A DNA stretch of 64,000 nucleotides. Origin: Flavobacterium sp. ACN2 (GTDB taxonomy: Bacteria > Bacteroidota > Bacteroidia > Flavobacteriales > Flavobacteriaceae). The position numbers and the translations under genes were made by a program. The notes beneath the pieces were generated by a model. It was not told the origin of the DNA, made no database searches, and saw only the letters and a program-made list of their open reading frames with translations. The DNA is taken from contig NZ_MRCM01000002.1 of assembly GCF_002303885.1 (NCBI RefSeq), positions 124,001 to 188,000 of the forward strand, in the 5' to 3' direction. Of the stretch, positions 43,990-53,069 are shown one piece after another (within the stretch, counting starts at the first letter, position 1; each line of letters starts with the position of its first letter).

Positions 43990-44718
43990 TTATTGTTCAA
44001 AAAAATGACTGTTGTTTTCAAAAGCAGTTCCAATAACAACCAAATCTGCACCAGCCTTATATGCTTTCTGAATTCCGTGCAAATCTACAATTCCTCCACC
44101 AACAATAACAGGAATTTTAATATTTTGAGAAATCAGCTCAATCATTTCTGTCGGAACAGACTGTTTTGCGCCACTTCCGGCTTCTAAATAAATCAGTTGA
44201 TTTCCTAACATTTCTCCTGCCTGTGCTGTCGCCAAGACCAAATCAAGATTTTCGCGACTTAAGGGTTTCGTTTTACTTACACGAGCAACAGCGGTTTCGT
44301 TACCGCTTTCTATCAAAATATAACCAGTAGAAATAACTTCTAAGTTTGTTTTCTTAAGAATTGGAGCAGCCTGAACTTGATATTCAATTAAATAATCGGG
44401 ATTTCGGCCAGATAATAAAGACAGAAACAAAATACCATCTGCTTTTGGTGAAATCTGCGAAGGATCTCCAGGAAACAAAATAACAGGCAGATTCGTTTCT
44501 TGTTTTAATGCCGTAATTAATTCCTCCAAAATATTATTCTGAACAATACTTCCTCCCACAAAAATATGAGTTGCTGGAGACTGAATGATTTTATCAATTA
44601 AATGATTTAAATTTTCCAGTACAATTTTATCAGGATCCAAAAGCACTGCCAGTAGTTTTTGACCGTTGCTTTTAGCTTCTAAAATCTGTTGTCTAATAGT
44701 GAGTAATTGTTCTTGCAT
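43990..44718 (-). CDS. geranylgeranylglyceryl phosphate synthase (PcrB) family
   Basis: 242 residues, a TIM barrel. AVLLDPDKI, HIFVGGSIVQNN, ILFPGDPSQISPKADGILFLSLLSGRNPDYLI, YLEAGSGAKQSVP and VIVGGGIVDLHG are the family signatures for polyprenyl and glycerol phosphate binding. In Bacteroidota, group II members make archaeal-type ether lipid precursors (family knowledge). It is first in the minus-strand operon, 21 nt before pnuC. Confidence 0.93.
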   Translation of the reverse strand: MQEQLLTIRQQILEAKSNGQKLLAVLLDPDKIVLENLNHLIDKIIQSPATHIFVGGSIVQNNILEELITALKQETNLPVILFPGDPSQISPKADGILFLSLLSGRNPDYLIEYQVQAAPILKKTNLEVISTGYILIESGNETAVARVSKTKPLSRENLDLVLATAQAGEMLGNQLIYLEAGSGAKQSVPTEMIELISQNIKIPVIVGGGIVDLHGIQKAYKAGADLVVIGTAFENNSHFFEQ

Positions 44719-44772
44719 ACCAAGGTGTAAAAGTAAAAGTTTTTTAATGCAGAAGAACTATTTTGAATAAAT

Positions 44773-44780
44773 TATATTTG
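44773..44780 (+). promoter_or_regulatory. -7 box of the Crp/Fnr gene
   Basis: TATATTTG, 33 nt before the ATG at 44814. No clear -33 TTG. Confidence 0.55.
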
Positions 44781-44813
44781 TTCTACGTCTTTTGATAACA
44801 TAAATAATACATT

Positions 44814-45410
44814 ATGATTACAGTTGAATTACTAGAAAAATATGGTGTTGCAAAAAAATCATTTGATAAAAATGACATTATTTTCGAAGAAGGAAATCTG
44901 CCCTTACACTATTATCAGATTATTTCGGGTGAAATAAAAATGAGTAATTATAATGATGACGGACGAGAATTTATTCAAGGTATATTTTATAACGGACAAT
45001 CTTTTGGCGAACCACCTTTATTTTTAAACCAAAAATATCCAGCAAATGCTATTGCTGTAGAAAAAGCTGAGGTTTTCATTCTTCCAAAAGAAAACTTTAT
45101 GAAGCTTTTAGAAGAAAACCCAAAAGTCAGCATTAAAGTAATTGAGAATCTTGCGCAGCGATTGTATTATAAATCGGTTATGGCCGCCGAAATTTCTACA
45201 CACGAACCCGAACATCGTGTATTGAAGCTCATAGATCACGGTATTGCCTATTTCAATTTTCAGAAAGATAAAAATGGATATCTGATTAATTTTACCAGAC
45301 AGCAAATTGGAGACTTAACAGGTTTACGTGTTGAAACAGTTATTAGGACCATAAAAGCATTGGAGAAAAAAGGCGAATTGAAGATTATTAACCGAAAAGT
45401 ATACAGATAA
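44814..45410 (+). CDS. Crp/Fnr family transcriptional regulator
   Basis: 198 residues. The cNMP-binding-like beta-barrel (~20-110: NDIIFEEGNLPLHYYQIISGEIKM, SFGEPPLFLN) lacks an N-terminal Cys cluster and the full cAMP PBC motif, so the ligand is unknown. The HTH (~155-190: FTRQQIGDLTGLRVETVIRTIKAL) keeps the Glu and Arg (VETVIR) that contact TGA in Crp/Fnr sites. A perfect palindrome follows the gene, in front of a truncated haemoglobin operon, so regulation of that unit (and perhaps NO or oxygen response) is likely. Confidence 0.9.
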   Translation: MITVELLEKYGVAKKSFDKNDIIFEEGNLPLHYYQIISGEIKMSNYNDDGREFIQGIFYNGQSFGEPPLFLNQKYPANAIAVEKAEVFILPKENFMKLLEENPKVSIKVIENLAQRLYYKSVMAAEISTHEPEHRVLKLIDHGIAYFNFQKDKNGYLINFTRQQIGDLTGLRVETVIRTIKALEKKGELKIINRKVYR

Positions 45411-45421
45411 AAAAAATCCCA

Positions 45422-45470
45422 TTTTATGATTTTAATCATAAAACGCAGCACTATTGTAGGCGTAATTTTG
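45422..45470 (+). promoter_or_regulatory. Crp/Fnr-type operator and promoter of the haemoglobin operon
   Basis: Arms TTTTATGAT (45422-45430) and ATCATAAAA (45435-45443) with a 4-nt spacer form a perfect palindrome of the ATGAT-N4-ATCAT kind. The -7 box is TAATTTTG at 45463-45470, so the site is centred about 43 nt upstream of the predicted start, the class II activator position. Confidence 0.75.
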
Positions 45471-45492
45471 TTGGTATAAAAAACTGAATACC

Positions 45493-45780
45493 ATGACACT
45501 ATATCAAACAACATTCGACATTTTCAATAGAAACTATATGGGCTCTGCTGCAATGGCAGTTATTGGACAAAGCTGTTTAGGAGGCGCTGCAGCTATGTAT
45601 GTTTTAGCCAACGGAACTTCAATTCCGCAAATGATTCAGCTAGGAATTATTGTTTTAGCTTGTGTTTTTGCAAACACATCTATTTTGGCACAAATGAAAC
45701 ATAAAGTAGTTTTCAACCTTATAATGCTAAGTGCATTTTTAAGTTTGTTCTTTATACTTTTAAATAGTTTAATTCTATGA
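45493..45780 (+). CDS. small membrane protein
   Basis: 95 residues with about three hydrophobic helices (~residues 16-36, 44-62, 70-93) and hardly any polar loop. I do not recognise the family. It overlaps the haemoglobin gene by 4 nt (ATGA) and shares its promoter, so it is probably translationally coupled and functionally tied to it, for example as a redox or gas-related membrane partner (inference). Confidence 0.75.
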   Translation: MTLYQTTFDIFNRNYMGSAAMAVIGQSCLGGAAAMYVLANGTSIPQMIQLGIIVLACVFANTSILAQMKHKVVFNLIMLSAFLSLFFILLNSLIL

Positions 45781-46175
45781 AAAAACAAATAGACAATAGA
45801 GCTGATGTTTCCTTTTTGGTTCATCAGTTTTATGCTAAAATAAGAGCCGATCGAGAAATCGGCTTTTATTTTAATGAAATGATTTCTGATTGGGACGCTC
45901 ATCTCGAAAAACTAACTGATTTTTGGGAAACCAATCTTTTTGGCGTTCGCAAATACAAAGGAAATCCTCATGCGGTCCATAATGAAGTTGACGCTCATTT
46001 TGACGAAAAAATCACAACAAACGAATTCGGAATCTGGTTGAATCATTGGTTTCAAACTATTGATGAACATTTTGAAGGCGAAAATGCCGAAACATTAAAA
46101 AGACGCGCTCGAAAAATGAGCACTTTTTTATACATGAGTATGTTTCAGCACCGTCAAAAAGAAAGTGAAGTTTAA
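45777..46175 (+). CDS. group III truncated haemoglobin
   Basis: 132 residues. The 2-on-2 globin landmarks of group III are present: VSFLVHQFYAKIRADREIGFYF, a central HLEKLTDFWETNLFG with the Trp/Phe pair, YKGNPHAVHNEV with the candidate proximal His, and FGIWLNHWFQTIDEHFEG. It binds O2 or NO through haem; the role here is probably NO detoxification or sensing. It lies next to a Crp/Fnr gene and its operator. Confidence 0.93.
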   Translation: MKKQIDNRADVSFLVHQFYAKIRADREIGFYFNEMISDWDAHLEKLTDFWETNLFGVRKYKGNPHAVHNEVDAHFDEKITTNEFGIWLNHWFQTIDEHFEGENAETLKRRARKMSTFLYMSMFQHRQKESEV

Positions 46176-46221
46176 ATATATAAATCTTGGGTTTGGAATT
46201 TGGTATTTTTAAATTGAAATT

Positions 46222-46872
46222 TTACTTCTCAAAAGCATAAACCAAAGTAAACTTACCCTCAAAATTATCTGATTGGACTTCTTGATAATGTACATCAAAA
46301 TCCTTGATCAGATTATCAAAATGAAGACTTGCCTGCGTTTGGGTTTCTCCTAAAGAAAAGTTGCTCACATTAATATGATCTTTAAAACTGATCCCTTTTT
46401 CATTTCTGATTTTAAAGATCGCCTCTTTGGCTCCCCAGATTACGGTAAGTTTTTTTATGTATTCTTCTATAGATGAAGGATCCAAATAATCGCATTCAAA
46501 GTCTGTAAATTTATCTGCAATTCTCTGGATTTTTTCTCGCTGCAATTCCATGTCAATCCCAACCTTTTCTTTGCTTATAATTATCGCCGCAAAATGGTAC
46601 GAATGTGTAATTGAGATATGATTATCACAATCAAAATAAGGTTTTCCGAATTCATCATAATGCAAATCTTTATCTGTAAAACCCATTTCCTGAATCAGCA
46701 TACGAACACTTAAAAAAGCACGCTGATGCATTTGCGATTTCATTCCGTCCAATCTCTTTTGTGTTTTTTCTTTCAACACCACTTTACTCAATAATTCTTC
46801 GAGAGATTCTGTGATTTCCCAAATTAAAATTTTAGTCGTTTCATTGAATTGTATGGTCTGAAATAAAGGCAT
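46222..46872 (-). CDS. 4'-phosphopantetheinyl transferase superfamily protein
   Basis: 216 residues, Sfp/AcpT-type. Magnesium and CoA site: VGIDMELQREKIQRIADKF, then the hallmark WGAKEAIFKIRNEKGISF (W-x2-KEA-x2-K). SITHSYHFAAIII is the second conserved region. It attaches 4'-phosphopantetheine to a carrier protein; the partner is unknown and not in this window. Single gene. Confidence 0.93.
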   Translation of the reverse strand: MPLFQTIQFNETTKILIWEITESLEELLSKVVLKEKTQKRLDGMKSQMHQRAFLSVRMLIQEMGFTDKDLHYDEFGKPYFDCDNHISITHSYHFAAIIISKEKVGIDMELQREKIQRIADKFTDFECDYLDPSSIEEYIKKLTVIWGAKEAIFKIRNEKGISFKDHINVSNFSLGETQTQASLHFDNLIKDFDVHYQEVQSDNFEGKFTLVYAFEK

Positions 46873-46926
46873 TACTTTTTAATTGTAAATTATGAATGGT
46901 GAATGATAAATTATTTTCTTGATTAC

Positions 46927-47059
46927 TAAACCATATAAGTCATTTAAGAAGATATAACTGCTGGTTCAAAAAATGTATTAGTAAATATAAGCAATTTGCA
47001 GCAAAGGTAATAGTTTCAGAATCTTTTTTAAAATGAACTTATATTACTTATATGGTTTA
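46927..47059. repeat. 14-bp inverted repeat upstream of ahcY
   Basis: TAAACCATATAAGT (46927-46940) and its perfect complement at 47046-47059 enclose about 105 nt without coding potential. With the flanks it fills most of the 317-nt gap between the PPTase and ahcY genes. It looks like a MITE-like dispersed element; nothing else is visible there except the ahcY promoter. Confidence 0.55.
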
Positions 47060-47148
47060 AAACGATTCAGAAACTAACATTCTAGAGATTAAGAAATTAA
47101 AGATTTCACAAATCTGTCAGAAATTAGTAAAAATAAAAAGCTATTCCT

Positions 47149-47156
47149 TAAATTTG
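47149..47156 (+). promoter_or_regulatory. -7 box of ahcY
   Basis: TAAATTTG, 33 nt before the ahcY start. No clear -33 element. Confidence 0.5.
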
Positions 47157-47189
47157 CAAAAAATTTACAATTCTACAAATATAATATAA

Positions 47190-48506
47190 ATGAGTACAAC
47201 GACTACGCCTTACGTGGCTTTCAAAGTAAAAGACATTTCTCTAGCGGCTTGGGGAAGAAAAGAAATTGAACTAGCTGAAGCTGAAATGCCAGGTTTAATG
47301 GCACTTCGCGCTGAATACAAAGACGAACAACCATTAAAAGGCGCTCGTATTGCTGGATGTTTACACATGACGATTCAAACTGCTGTTTTAATCGAAACTT
47401 TAATTGCTCTTGGTGCAGAAGTTACTTGGTCTTCTTGTAACATTTTCTCTACTCAAGATCAGGCTGCTGCTGCTATTGCTGCTGCTGGAATTTCAGTTTA
47501 CGCTTGGAAAGGTCTTGATGAAGCATCATTTGACTGGTGTATTGAGCAAACTTTATTCTTTGGAGAAGACAGAAAACCATTAAACATGATTTTGGATGAT
47601 GGTGGAGATTTAACTAATATGGTTATTGATCGTTACCCAGAATTGGTTCCTGGAATTAAAGGTCTTTCTGAAGAAACTACAACTGGTGTTCACAGACTTT
47701 ATGAAAGAGTAAAAGCTGGAACTCTTCCAATGCCTGCAATCAACATTAACGACTCTGTTACTAAATCTAAATTTGATAACAAATACGGATGTAAAGAATC
47801 TGCTGTAGATGCTGTGCGTCGTGCAACTGACTTAATGTTAGCTGGAAAAAGAGTAATTGTTTGCGGATACGGTGATGTTGGAAAAGGAACTGCTGCTTCT
47901 TTTAGAGGTGCTGGTTCTATTGTAACAGTTACTGAAATTGATCCAATCTGTGCTTTACAAGCTGCAATGGACGGTTATGAAGTTAAAAAATTAAACACTG
48001 TAATTGCAAATGCTGATATCATCATTACAACTACAGGAAATAAAGATATCGTTCTTGGAGAGCACTTCGAACAAATGAAAGACAAGACTGTTGTTTGTAA
48101 CATCGGTCACTTCGATAACGAAATCGACATGGCTTGGTTAAACAAAAACCACGGTGCATCTAAAATCGAAATCAAACCTCAGGTTGACAAATACAACATC
48201 AACGGAAAAGATATCATCATCTTGGCTGAAGGTCGTTTAGTAAACCTTGGTTGTGCTACAGGTCACCCAAGTTTTGTAATGAGTAACTCATTTACAAACC
48301 AAACTTTGGCTCAAATCGAATTATGGAACAACAGCGCAGCTTACAAAAACGAAGTTTACATGTTACCAAAACACTTAGATGAAAAAGTTGCTGCTTTACA
48401 CTTAGCTAAATTAGGTGTTGAACTTGAAGTTCTAAGAGAAGATCAAGCTGCTTACATCGGTGTTGAAGTTCAAGGTCCATTTAAACCAGAATACTACAGA
48501 TACTAA
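47190..48506 (+). CDS. ahcY: S-adenosylhomocysteine hydrolase
   Basis: 438 residues. NAD-binding [20 protein letters not shown] (~222-241), substrate and catalytic segments [47 protein letters not shown], and the C-terminal [13 protein letters not shown]...KPEYYRY. It splits S-adenosylhomocysteine to adenosine and homocysteine, keeping methyltransferases active. Single gene. No riboswitch of a known SAH class is visible upstream. Confidence 0.97.
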   Translation: MSTTTTPYVAFKVKDISLAAWGRKEIELAEAEMPGLMALRAEYKDEQPLKGARIAGCLHMTIQTAVLIETLIALGAEVTWSSCNIFSTQDQAAAAIAAAGISVYAWKGLDEASFDWCIEQTLFFGEDRKPLNMILDDGGDLTNMVIDRYPELVPGIKGLSEETTTGVHRLYERVKAGTLPMPAININDSVTKSKFDNKYGCKESAVDAVRRATDLMLAGKRVIVCGYGDVGKGTAASFRGAGSIVTVTEIDPICALQAAMDGYEVKKLNTVIANADIIITTTGNKDIVLGEHFEQMKDKTVVCNIGHFDNEIDMAWLNKNHGASKIEIKPQVDKYNINGKDIIILAEGRLVNLGCATGHPSFVMSNSFTNQTLAQIELWNNSAAYKNEVYMLPKHLDEKVAALHLAKLGVELEVLREDQAAYIGVEVQGPFKPEYYRY

Positions 48507-48516
48507 TTTATTTTAG

Positions 48517-48594
48517 TCCCGATAGCTATCGGGATTAGATATCTTTGATTAAATATTTCAAACCCGACAGGTTTTAAAAACTTGTCGGGTTTTC
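48517..48594 (+). terminator. palindrome and terminator after ahcY
   Basis: An 18-nt perfect palindrome TCCCGATAGCTATCGGGA (48517-48534) is followed by a strong hairpin of AACCCGACAGG and its near complement ending TCGGGTTTT (48561-48594). The second hairpin has a T-run and terminates ahcY. Confidence 0.8.
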
Positions 48595-48710
48595 TGTTTT
48601 TATGTTTCAGTCAAAACATTTTTATCAAAAAATTGTACTTTTATAAATATCTGCTTACTTTTAATAACCAGAATAAGAATCTATTTATCAAATACTTAAA
48701 TAGTAAAAAA

Positions 48711-51029
48711 TTGAAAAAAACATCTTATTTACTCGTCTTCTTATTTTTATTAACCCTTCCGCACTTTCTTTTCTCTCAGGAAAAAAAGCCCAAAGTTGTA
48801 TTAGTATTAAGTGGTGGCGGTGCAAAAGGAATTGCACATATTCCTCTTTTGCAAAAATTAGATTCTCTTCACATCGTTCCAGACCTTATTGTTGGAAACA
48901 GTATGGGAAGTATTATAGGTGGTTTGTATGCAATGGGATATTCTGGTGACAGCATAGAAAAAATCACTAAAGATATTTATTGGGATAAACTCCTAGGTGG
49001 TGGACAGGCGCTACGATCTGTAAGTGCCGAAGAAAAAAGAGAATTTCAACGATATTTAGTCGGAATAGGCGTTAAAGATGGGAAACTTAACAGCATTGGT
49101 TCTCTATTAAATGATCAAAATCTAAGAGAATATCTTTCTGAATTAACTTTCCCTGTATACAATGTTAAAGATTTTGACAGTCTTCCGATTCCCTTTAGAG
49201 CCATGGCTACGGACTTGGTAGAAGGAAAAGAAGTTATTTTAAGCAAAGGAAGTTTATCCTATGCTATGCGTGCCAGTATGTCGCTACCCGCTATTTTTAA
49301 GCCAATGCCTTATGGAAAAACGGTTTTGGTAGACGGTGGAGTATTGAATAATTTCCCAACAGATGTTGCCAAACAAATGGGCGCCGACATTATTATTGGA
49401 AGTGATGTAGGAGGCGGAATGGAACCTGTAGATAAGCTAAACAATCTTATGACCATATTAATGCAGACCAGTATGTTCCCGAGCAACATTAAAAATCCTG
49501 CAAATCGCGATTTATGCAATATATTGGTTGATCATCTACCCAATCTCCGTTTCTCAACAGCCGATTTTGCCGATAGCAACGAAATCTACAAAGATGGAAA
49601 AATAGCAACAAATCAAAATCTTCCCGCTTTAATTACTCTTTCAGAAAAATTAAAAGGATTTAAGCAGCGAACGCATAAATTGCCCGATATGCCAAATGAG
49701 TTTGTTCTAGATACGATTGTCTACAAAAAAATAAGCCCCGAAAACCTTCCCCTTGTTGTTGGAAGAGCCAATCTTAAAACCCATGTAAAATACACTACCA
49801 AAGATTTAATAGCAGGCATTAACAGAGCAATGGGAACCAATCTTTTTGATGAGATTACGTATAGTTATTTCATCCAAGACGGTGATAAATTAGGCATTAC
49901 ATTGTTTGGTTTTGAACGTGCCAAAAATCAGTTAAACACATCAGTGCATTATGATACGTATAGAGGTGTTGGAATCATTTTTAACTACACCGGAAGAAAT
50001 ATCTTAGCTGATGCCTCACGCCTTTTAATAACTGCCGATATTGCCGAACAGCCAAAAGCCAGAATCAATTATCAGAAAAATTTTGGAGGCCATAGAGAAT
50101 GGTGGTGGGCAACTGAAGCTTATGGAGCTTTCCTTCGTCAAGAAATCTATCTAAATGGTAAAGCATCAGACAATATACTCTACAATACTTTTGAACTCAA
50201 CAGTGAAGTAAACAGAAACATCAATTCTCTGAAAAGCTATTTAGGCTTTGGACTAAACTACAGCTATACGAATCTAAAACCAAAATATGACCGAGAATAC
50301 AACCCAAATTCTGTGAGTATTAACGACTATAACTTTAACAACATCGAATTCAACCTACATTACTCTTATAATGACATGGATCGAGTTTTCTTTGCCACAA
50401 ACGGAACCATTATAAAATCAAACATAGCACGGTCATTTCTTACCGATCTTAATGCCGCATTTTCAGATCCGGACTTAACACGTGTTTCTGGCTCAACAAA
50501 TGGCTACACCAAATTTGGTTTAACCTACGAAAAGAGATTGCCCATAAAAAAGAAAATTACAGGAATCTTAGGATTTGATTCTTATTTCATTTTTCAAGAC
50601 AAACTTAAACATGACGATATTCCATTTTCGGGATTTGGTTATGCTGCAAAATATTTCATAGGCGGCATTATACCCAGTTCTGGCAGCAATCGCTTTTCGT
50701 TTGCAGGACTCCACGAAGACGAACTTAATGTTACGCAATATATGGGAGTCAAACTTGCATCTCAGATCAATCTAATCGGAAAAATTTATCTAACGCCCCA
50801 CTTCAATATCGCATCTGTAGGTTTTGATACTTTTAACGATTATCTAAAACATGCCTTCAATCCAAAAGGAAAGTGGGATGAAAATATTGAGACCAGTCTC
50901 GTAATATCGGGAGGCGCCGCAATTTCCTATCAATCCATTTTAGGCCCAATCCATTTCGATACTTCATGGATCAATAATATCGACAAAGTACGATTATTTT
51001 TTAGCGTTGGACTGTCCCTTAATCCTTAA
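48711..51029 (+). CDS. patatin-like phospholipase with C-terminal BamA-type barrel
   Basis: 772 residues from the TTG at 48711 (read as MKKTSYLLVFLF), which is a proper signal peptide; no ATG lies nearby, and the ATG at 48582 sits inside the ahcY terminator stem. The patatin domain (~25-290) has the oxyanion motif LSGGGAKGIAHIPLL, the GxSxG nucleophile GNSMGS and the catalytic DGG (LVDGGVLNN). A POTRA-like linker then leads to an outer-membrane beta-barrel (~400-772). It is probably an outer-membrane-bound phospholipase A (inferred from the family). Confidence 0.9.
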   Translation: MKKTSYLLVFLFLLTLPHFLFSQEKKPKVVLVLSGGGAKGIAHIPLLQKLDSLHIVPDLIVGNSMGSIIGGLYAMGYSGDSIEKITKDIYWDKLLGGGQALRSVSAEEKREFQRYLVGIGVKDGKLNSIGSLLNDQNLREYLSELTFPVYNVKDFDSLPIPFRAMATDLVEGKEVILSKGSLSYAMRASMSLPAIFKPMPYGKTVLVDGGVLNNFPTDVAKQMGADIIIGSDVGGGMEPVDKLNNLMTILMQTSMFPSNIKNPANRDLCNILVDHLPNLRFSTADFADSNEIYKDGKIATNQNLPALITLSEKLKGFKQRTHKLPDMPNEFVLDTIVYKKISPENLPLVVGRANLKTHVKYTTKDLIAGINRAMGTNLFDEITYSYFIQDGDKLGITLFGFERAKNQLNTSVHYDTYRGVGIIFNYTGRNILADASRLLITADIAEQPKARINYQKNFGGHREWWWATEAYGAFLRQEIYLNGKASDNILYNTFELNSEVNRNINSLKSYLGFGLNYSYTNLKPKYDREYNPNSVSINDYNFNNIEFNLHYSYNDMDRVFFATNGTIIKSNIARSFLTDLNAAFSDPDLTRVSGSTNGYTKFGLTYEKRLPIKKKITGILGFDSYFIFQDKLKHDDIPFSGFGYAAKYFIGGIIPSSGSNRFSFAGLHEDELNVTQYMGVKLASQINLIGKIYLTPHFNIASVGFDTFNDYLKHAFNPKGKWDENIETSLVISGGAAISYQSILGPIHFDTSWINNIDKVRLFFSVGLSLNP

Positions 51030-51049
51030 AAGAAAAACCTAACGCCTAA

Positions 51050-51158
51050 ACTTGAAACCTGAAACCTGAAACTTTAAACAAAAAAACAATCTGGGCGTGC
51101 CACCATCCCGATAAGAGGGCAAAAATACTTTATGCTCATTCGCCCTCTTATCGGGATG
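51050..51158. repeat. dispersed repeat and 17-bp hairpin
   Basis: 51050-51080 is a GAAACCTGAAACC-type repeat. CATCCCGATAAGAGGGC (51104-51120) then pairs perfectly with its complement at 51142-51158 over a 21-nt loop. The CCCGATAAG core recalls the palindrome at 48517. It lies downstream of the patatin gene; the rest of the gap to 51305 shows no feature. Confidence 0.65.
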
Positions 51159-51304
51159 CTGTCGGGCTATACGTGCTACTTTGGTAGCCTACTTCTATCC
51201 CTCACGCTCACGTAGATCAAGAACGACTTAATTTAACAAGACATTTACAAGGTTTTTAATTTATAGCTTTAAATTTGAACTTAAAGCTTTTTAAAATTCA
51301 AAAA

Positions 51305-51589
51305 ATGATCGAAAAAATTTCCTGCGACATACACGGCTCAAAAGAAATGTCTTTTACCTGCATTCATATCGCAACTGCAATAGATTCAAAAAATCAAGTT
51401 GGATTTTTCTATTCAGAAGCCGAGGAAGATCTTCCACAAATTGCTTGGTGCGGTTCCTGCGAACAATATCTTTTGGATAATGGAGAAGAATGGACAGAAA
51501 CTTTTCAATCTCTTGCCGATTTCAAAATGTTATGTTCTGATTGTTTTGAAGAAGCAAGAAACAACGAAACAGAAGTTCATATTCGATAA
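51305..51589 (+). CDS. small Cys-rich hypothetical protein
   Basis: 94 residues from the ATG at 51305 (MIEKISCDIHGSKEM). It has Cys in WCGSCEQ (C-x2-C) and CSDCFEE (C-x2-C), plus N-terminal SCDIHG and FTCIH, suggesting one or two zinc sites. There is no signal peptide. Function is unknown. It is followed after 10 nt by the WG-repeat gene. Confidence 0.72.
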   Translation: MIEKISCDIHGSKEMSFTCIHIATAIDSKNQVGFFYSEAEEDLPQIAWCGSCEQYLLDNGEEWTETFQSLADFKMLCSDCFEEARNNETEVHIR

Positions 51590-51599
51590 CTGCCTTTTC

Positions 51600-52679
51600 A
51601 TGAAAAAAATCCTTATCCTCATTCTATTCTTTCTCTTTAATTCTTTAACATTTGCTCAAAGCAATGACATCTGGACTGCATTTCCTAACAAAGACACTAC
51701 ATTAACCGGGTTTAAAGACAAAAATGGAATAATCAAAATAGAACCCAAGTTTAGTGGTTTTACCATTGCGCGCAAATTCGAAAATATAATTGCTGTTACT
51801 GAAGAAGAAAACGGTAAATGGAACAGCTATTATTTAACCAAACAAGGAAAGATTATCGGGCAAGATAGCCTGTATGTATTTGATAATGGTCCTGACTGCG
51901 AAAACGAAGGTTTTATAAGATTTACAGATCGTAAAACTGATAAAATGGGAGTATTTAATGCCGAAGGAAAAATTGCAATTCCAGCAGAATACAGCGCCTT
52001 AAGCAAAGTTACAAACGGAATGATAACGGTTTTAAAAGACGCCAAAAAGCAACAAGACGGAGAACATTTTTTGTTGACAGGAGGAAAAGAATTTTTAATC
52101 GATATCAACAACAAAGTCCTGATTGAAAATTTCTCCTACAATGATGATTTGAATTTTTATTCTTTAGAAAAGTCAAAAGAACCTAGCAAAGATCCAACAA
52201 GGGACAGTTTTCTTGGAGTTGATGGACAATATTATTCTTTCATAAATTTTGATAAAGAGTTTAAATATTGGTTAGAAAATACTCTCCTTAAGGATTTATC
52301 CAAAGCCAATTTAGAAAAACACACCTTCGACAAAATCACTTATTGGAAAGAACCAGACGGCTGGATAAATGCTTCGAAAACCCAATTCATTAATCAAAAT
52401 TATACCTATTTAAAACTAAAACTACAGGAACTTAAAAATCCAAAAACAGATTACTTTATTTCTTCTGACGGATTAAATCAGTTTATTTTTGAATCAAGCG
52501 AATACGACATTTACTTCAACAATTGTAATGAATCTAAAGATTGGATTTATCCAACAATGGATATTGTTATCAATCCAAAAAAGCAAACCGATCGCGGGCA
52601 AGATCATTTTGAATTTCTAAGAACAGAAAACGGATACAAGCTGATCAGTGTTTCTTCTAGAACAGATAATCTTAAATAA
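51600..52679 (+). CDS. secreted WG-repeat protein
   Basis: 359 residues from the ATG at 51600 (MKKILILILFFLFNS), with a clear signal peptide ending TFAQ. WG-type repeats (e.g. FKDKNGIIKIEPKFSGF, KMGVFNAEGKIAIPAEYSAL) cover ~30-150. The C-terminal ~200 residues hold a separate domain. WG repeats are beta-motifs of unknown function common in Bacteroidota. The longer frame to 51399 overlaps the previous gene and is not credible. Confidence 0.8.
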   Translation: MKKILILILFFLFNSLTFAQSNDIWTAFPNKDTTLTGFKDKNGIIKIEPKFSGFTIARKFENIIAVTEEENGKWNSYYLTKQGKIIGQDSLYVFDNGPDCENEGFIRFTDRKTDKMGVFNAEGKIAIPAEYSALSKVTNGMITVLKDAKKQQDGEHFLLTGGKEFLIDINNKVLIENFSYNDDLNFYSLEKSKEPSKDPTRDSFLGVDGQYYSFINFDKEFKYWLENTLLKDLSKANLEKHTFDKITYWKEPDGWINASKTQFINQNYTYLKLKLQELKNPKTDYFISSDGLNQFIFESSEYDIYFNNCNESKDWIYPTMDIVINPKKQTDRGQDHFEFLRTENGYKLISVSSRTDNLK

Positions 52680-52718
52680 TTTTCAGCTTTAAAGTTTACC
52701 TTTGTAAAAAAGTGAACT

Positions 52719-53051
52719 ATGAAGAATTTTATATTTTTAGGCCTTGCCATAATCTTCGAAATTATTGCTACTTCAGCATTAAAAAAATCTGAAGAATTCA
52801 CCAAATTGCTTCCAAGCATTATTACTATTATTGGTTATTGTGGTGCATTTTATTTTTTAAGTTTTGCCATTAGAACCATTCCGGTTGGTTTTGCTTATGC
52901 CATTTGGTCTGGTGTCGGAATTGTTTTAATTACTGCAATTGGCGCTCTTTTCTTCAAAGAAATTCCAGATTTGCCAGCAATAATTGGTCTTGCATTGATT
53001 GTAATTGGCGTTATTGTAATTAATGTTTTTTCTAAAACTACTGCTCACTAA
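52719..53051 (+). CDS. SMR family small multidrug transporter
   Basis: 110 residues with four hydrophobic helices. FIFLGLAIIFEIIATSALKKSEEF carries the essential Glu (E13-14 region) of EmrE, then PVGFAYAIWSGVGIVLIT is the SMR signature. It works as a dimer exporting cationic drugs or guanidinium with proton exchange. It has a short gap to the GNAT gene and may be cotranscribed. Confidence 0.92.
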   Translation: MKNFIFLGLAIIFEIIATSALKKSEEFTKLLPSIITIIGYCGAFYFLSFAIRTIPVGFAYAIWSGVGIVLITAIGALFFKEIPDLPAIIGLALIVIGVIVINVFSKTTAH

Positions 53052-53069
53052 TTTAAATCTTAGGAGAAA

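Noticed and set aside
46927..47059. SAH or SAM riboswitch upstream of ahcY
   Set aside because: The long-range inverted repeat lacks the conserved cores of known SAH or SAM riboswitch classes and lies upstream of the predicted ahcY promoter.
48582..48710. N-terminal extension of the patatin-like protein to an ATG at 48582
   Set aside because: It begins inside the ahcY terminator stem and would put 43 odd residues before the signal peptide; the TTG at 48711 fits better.
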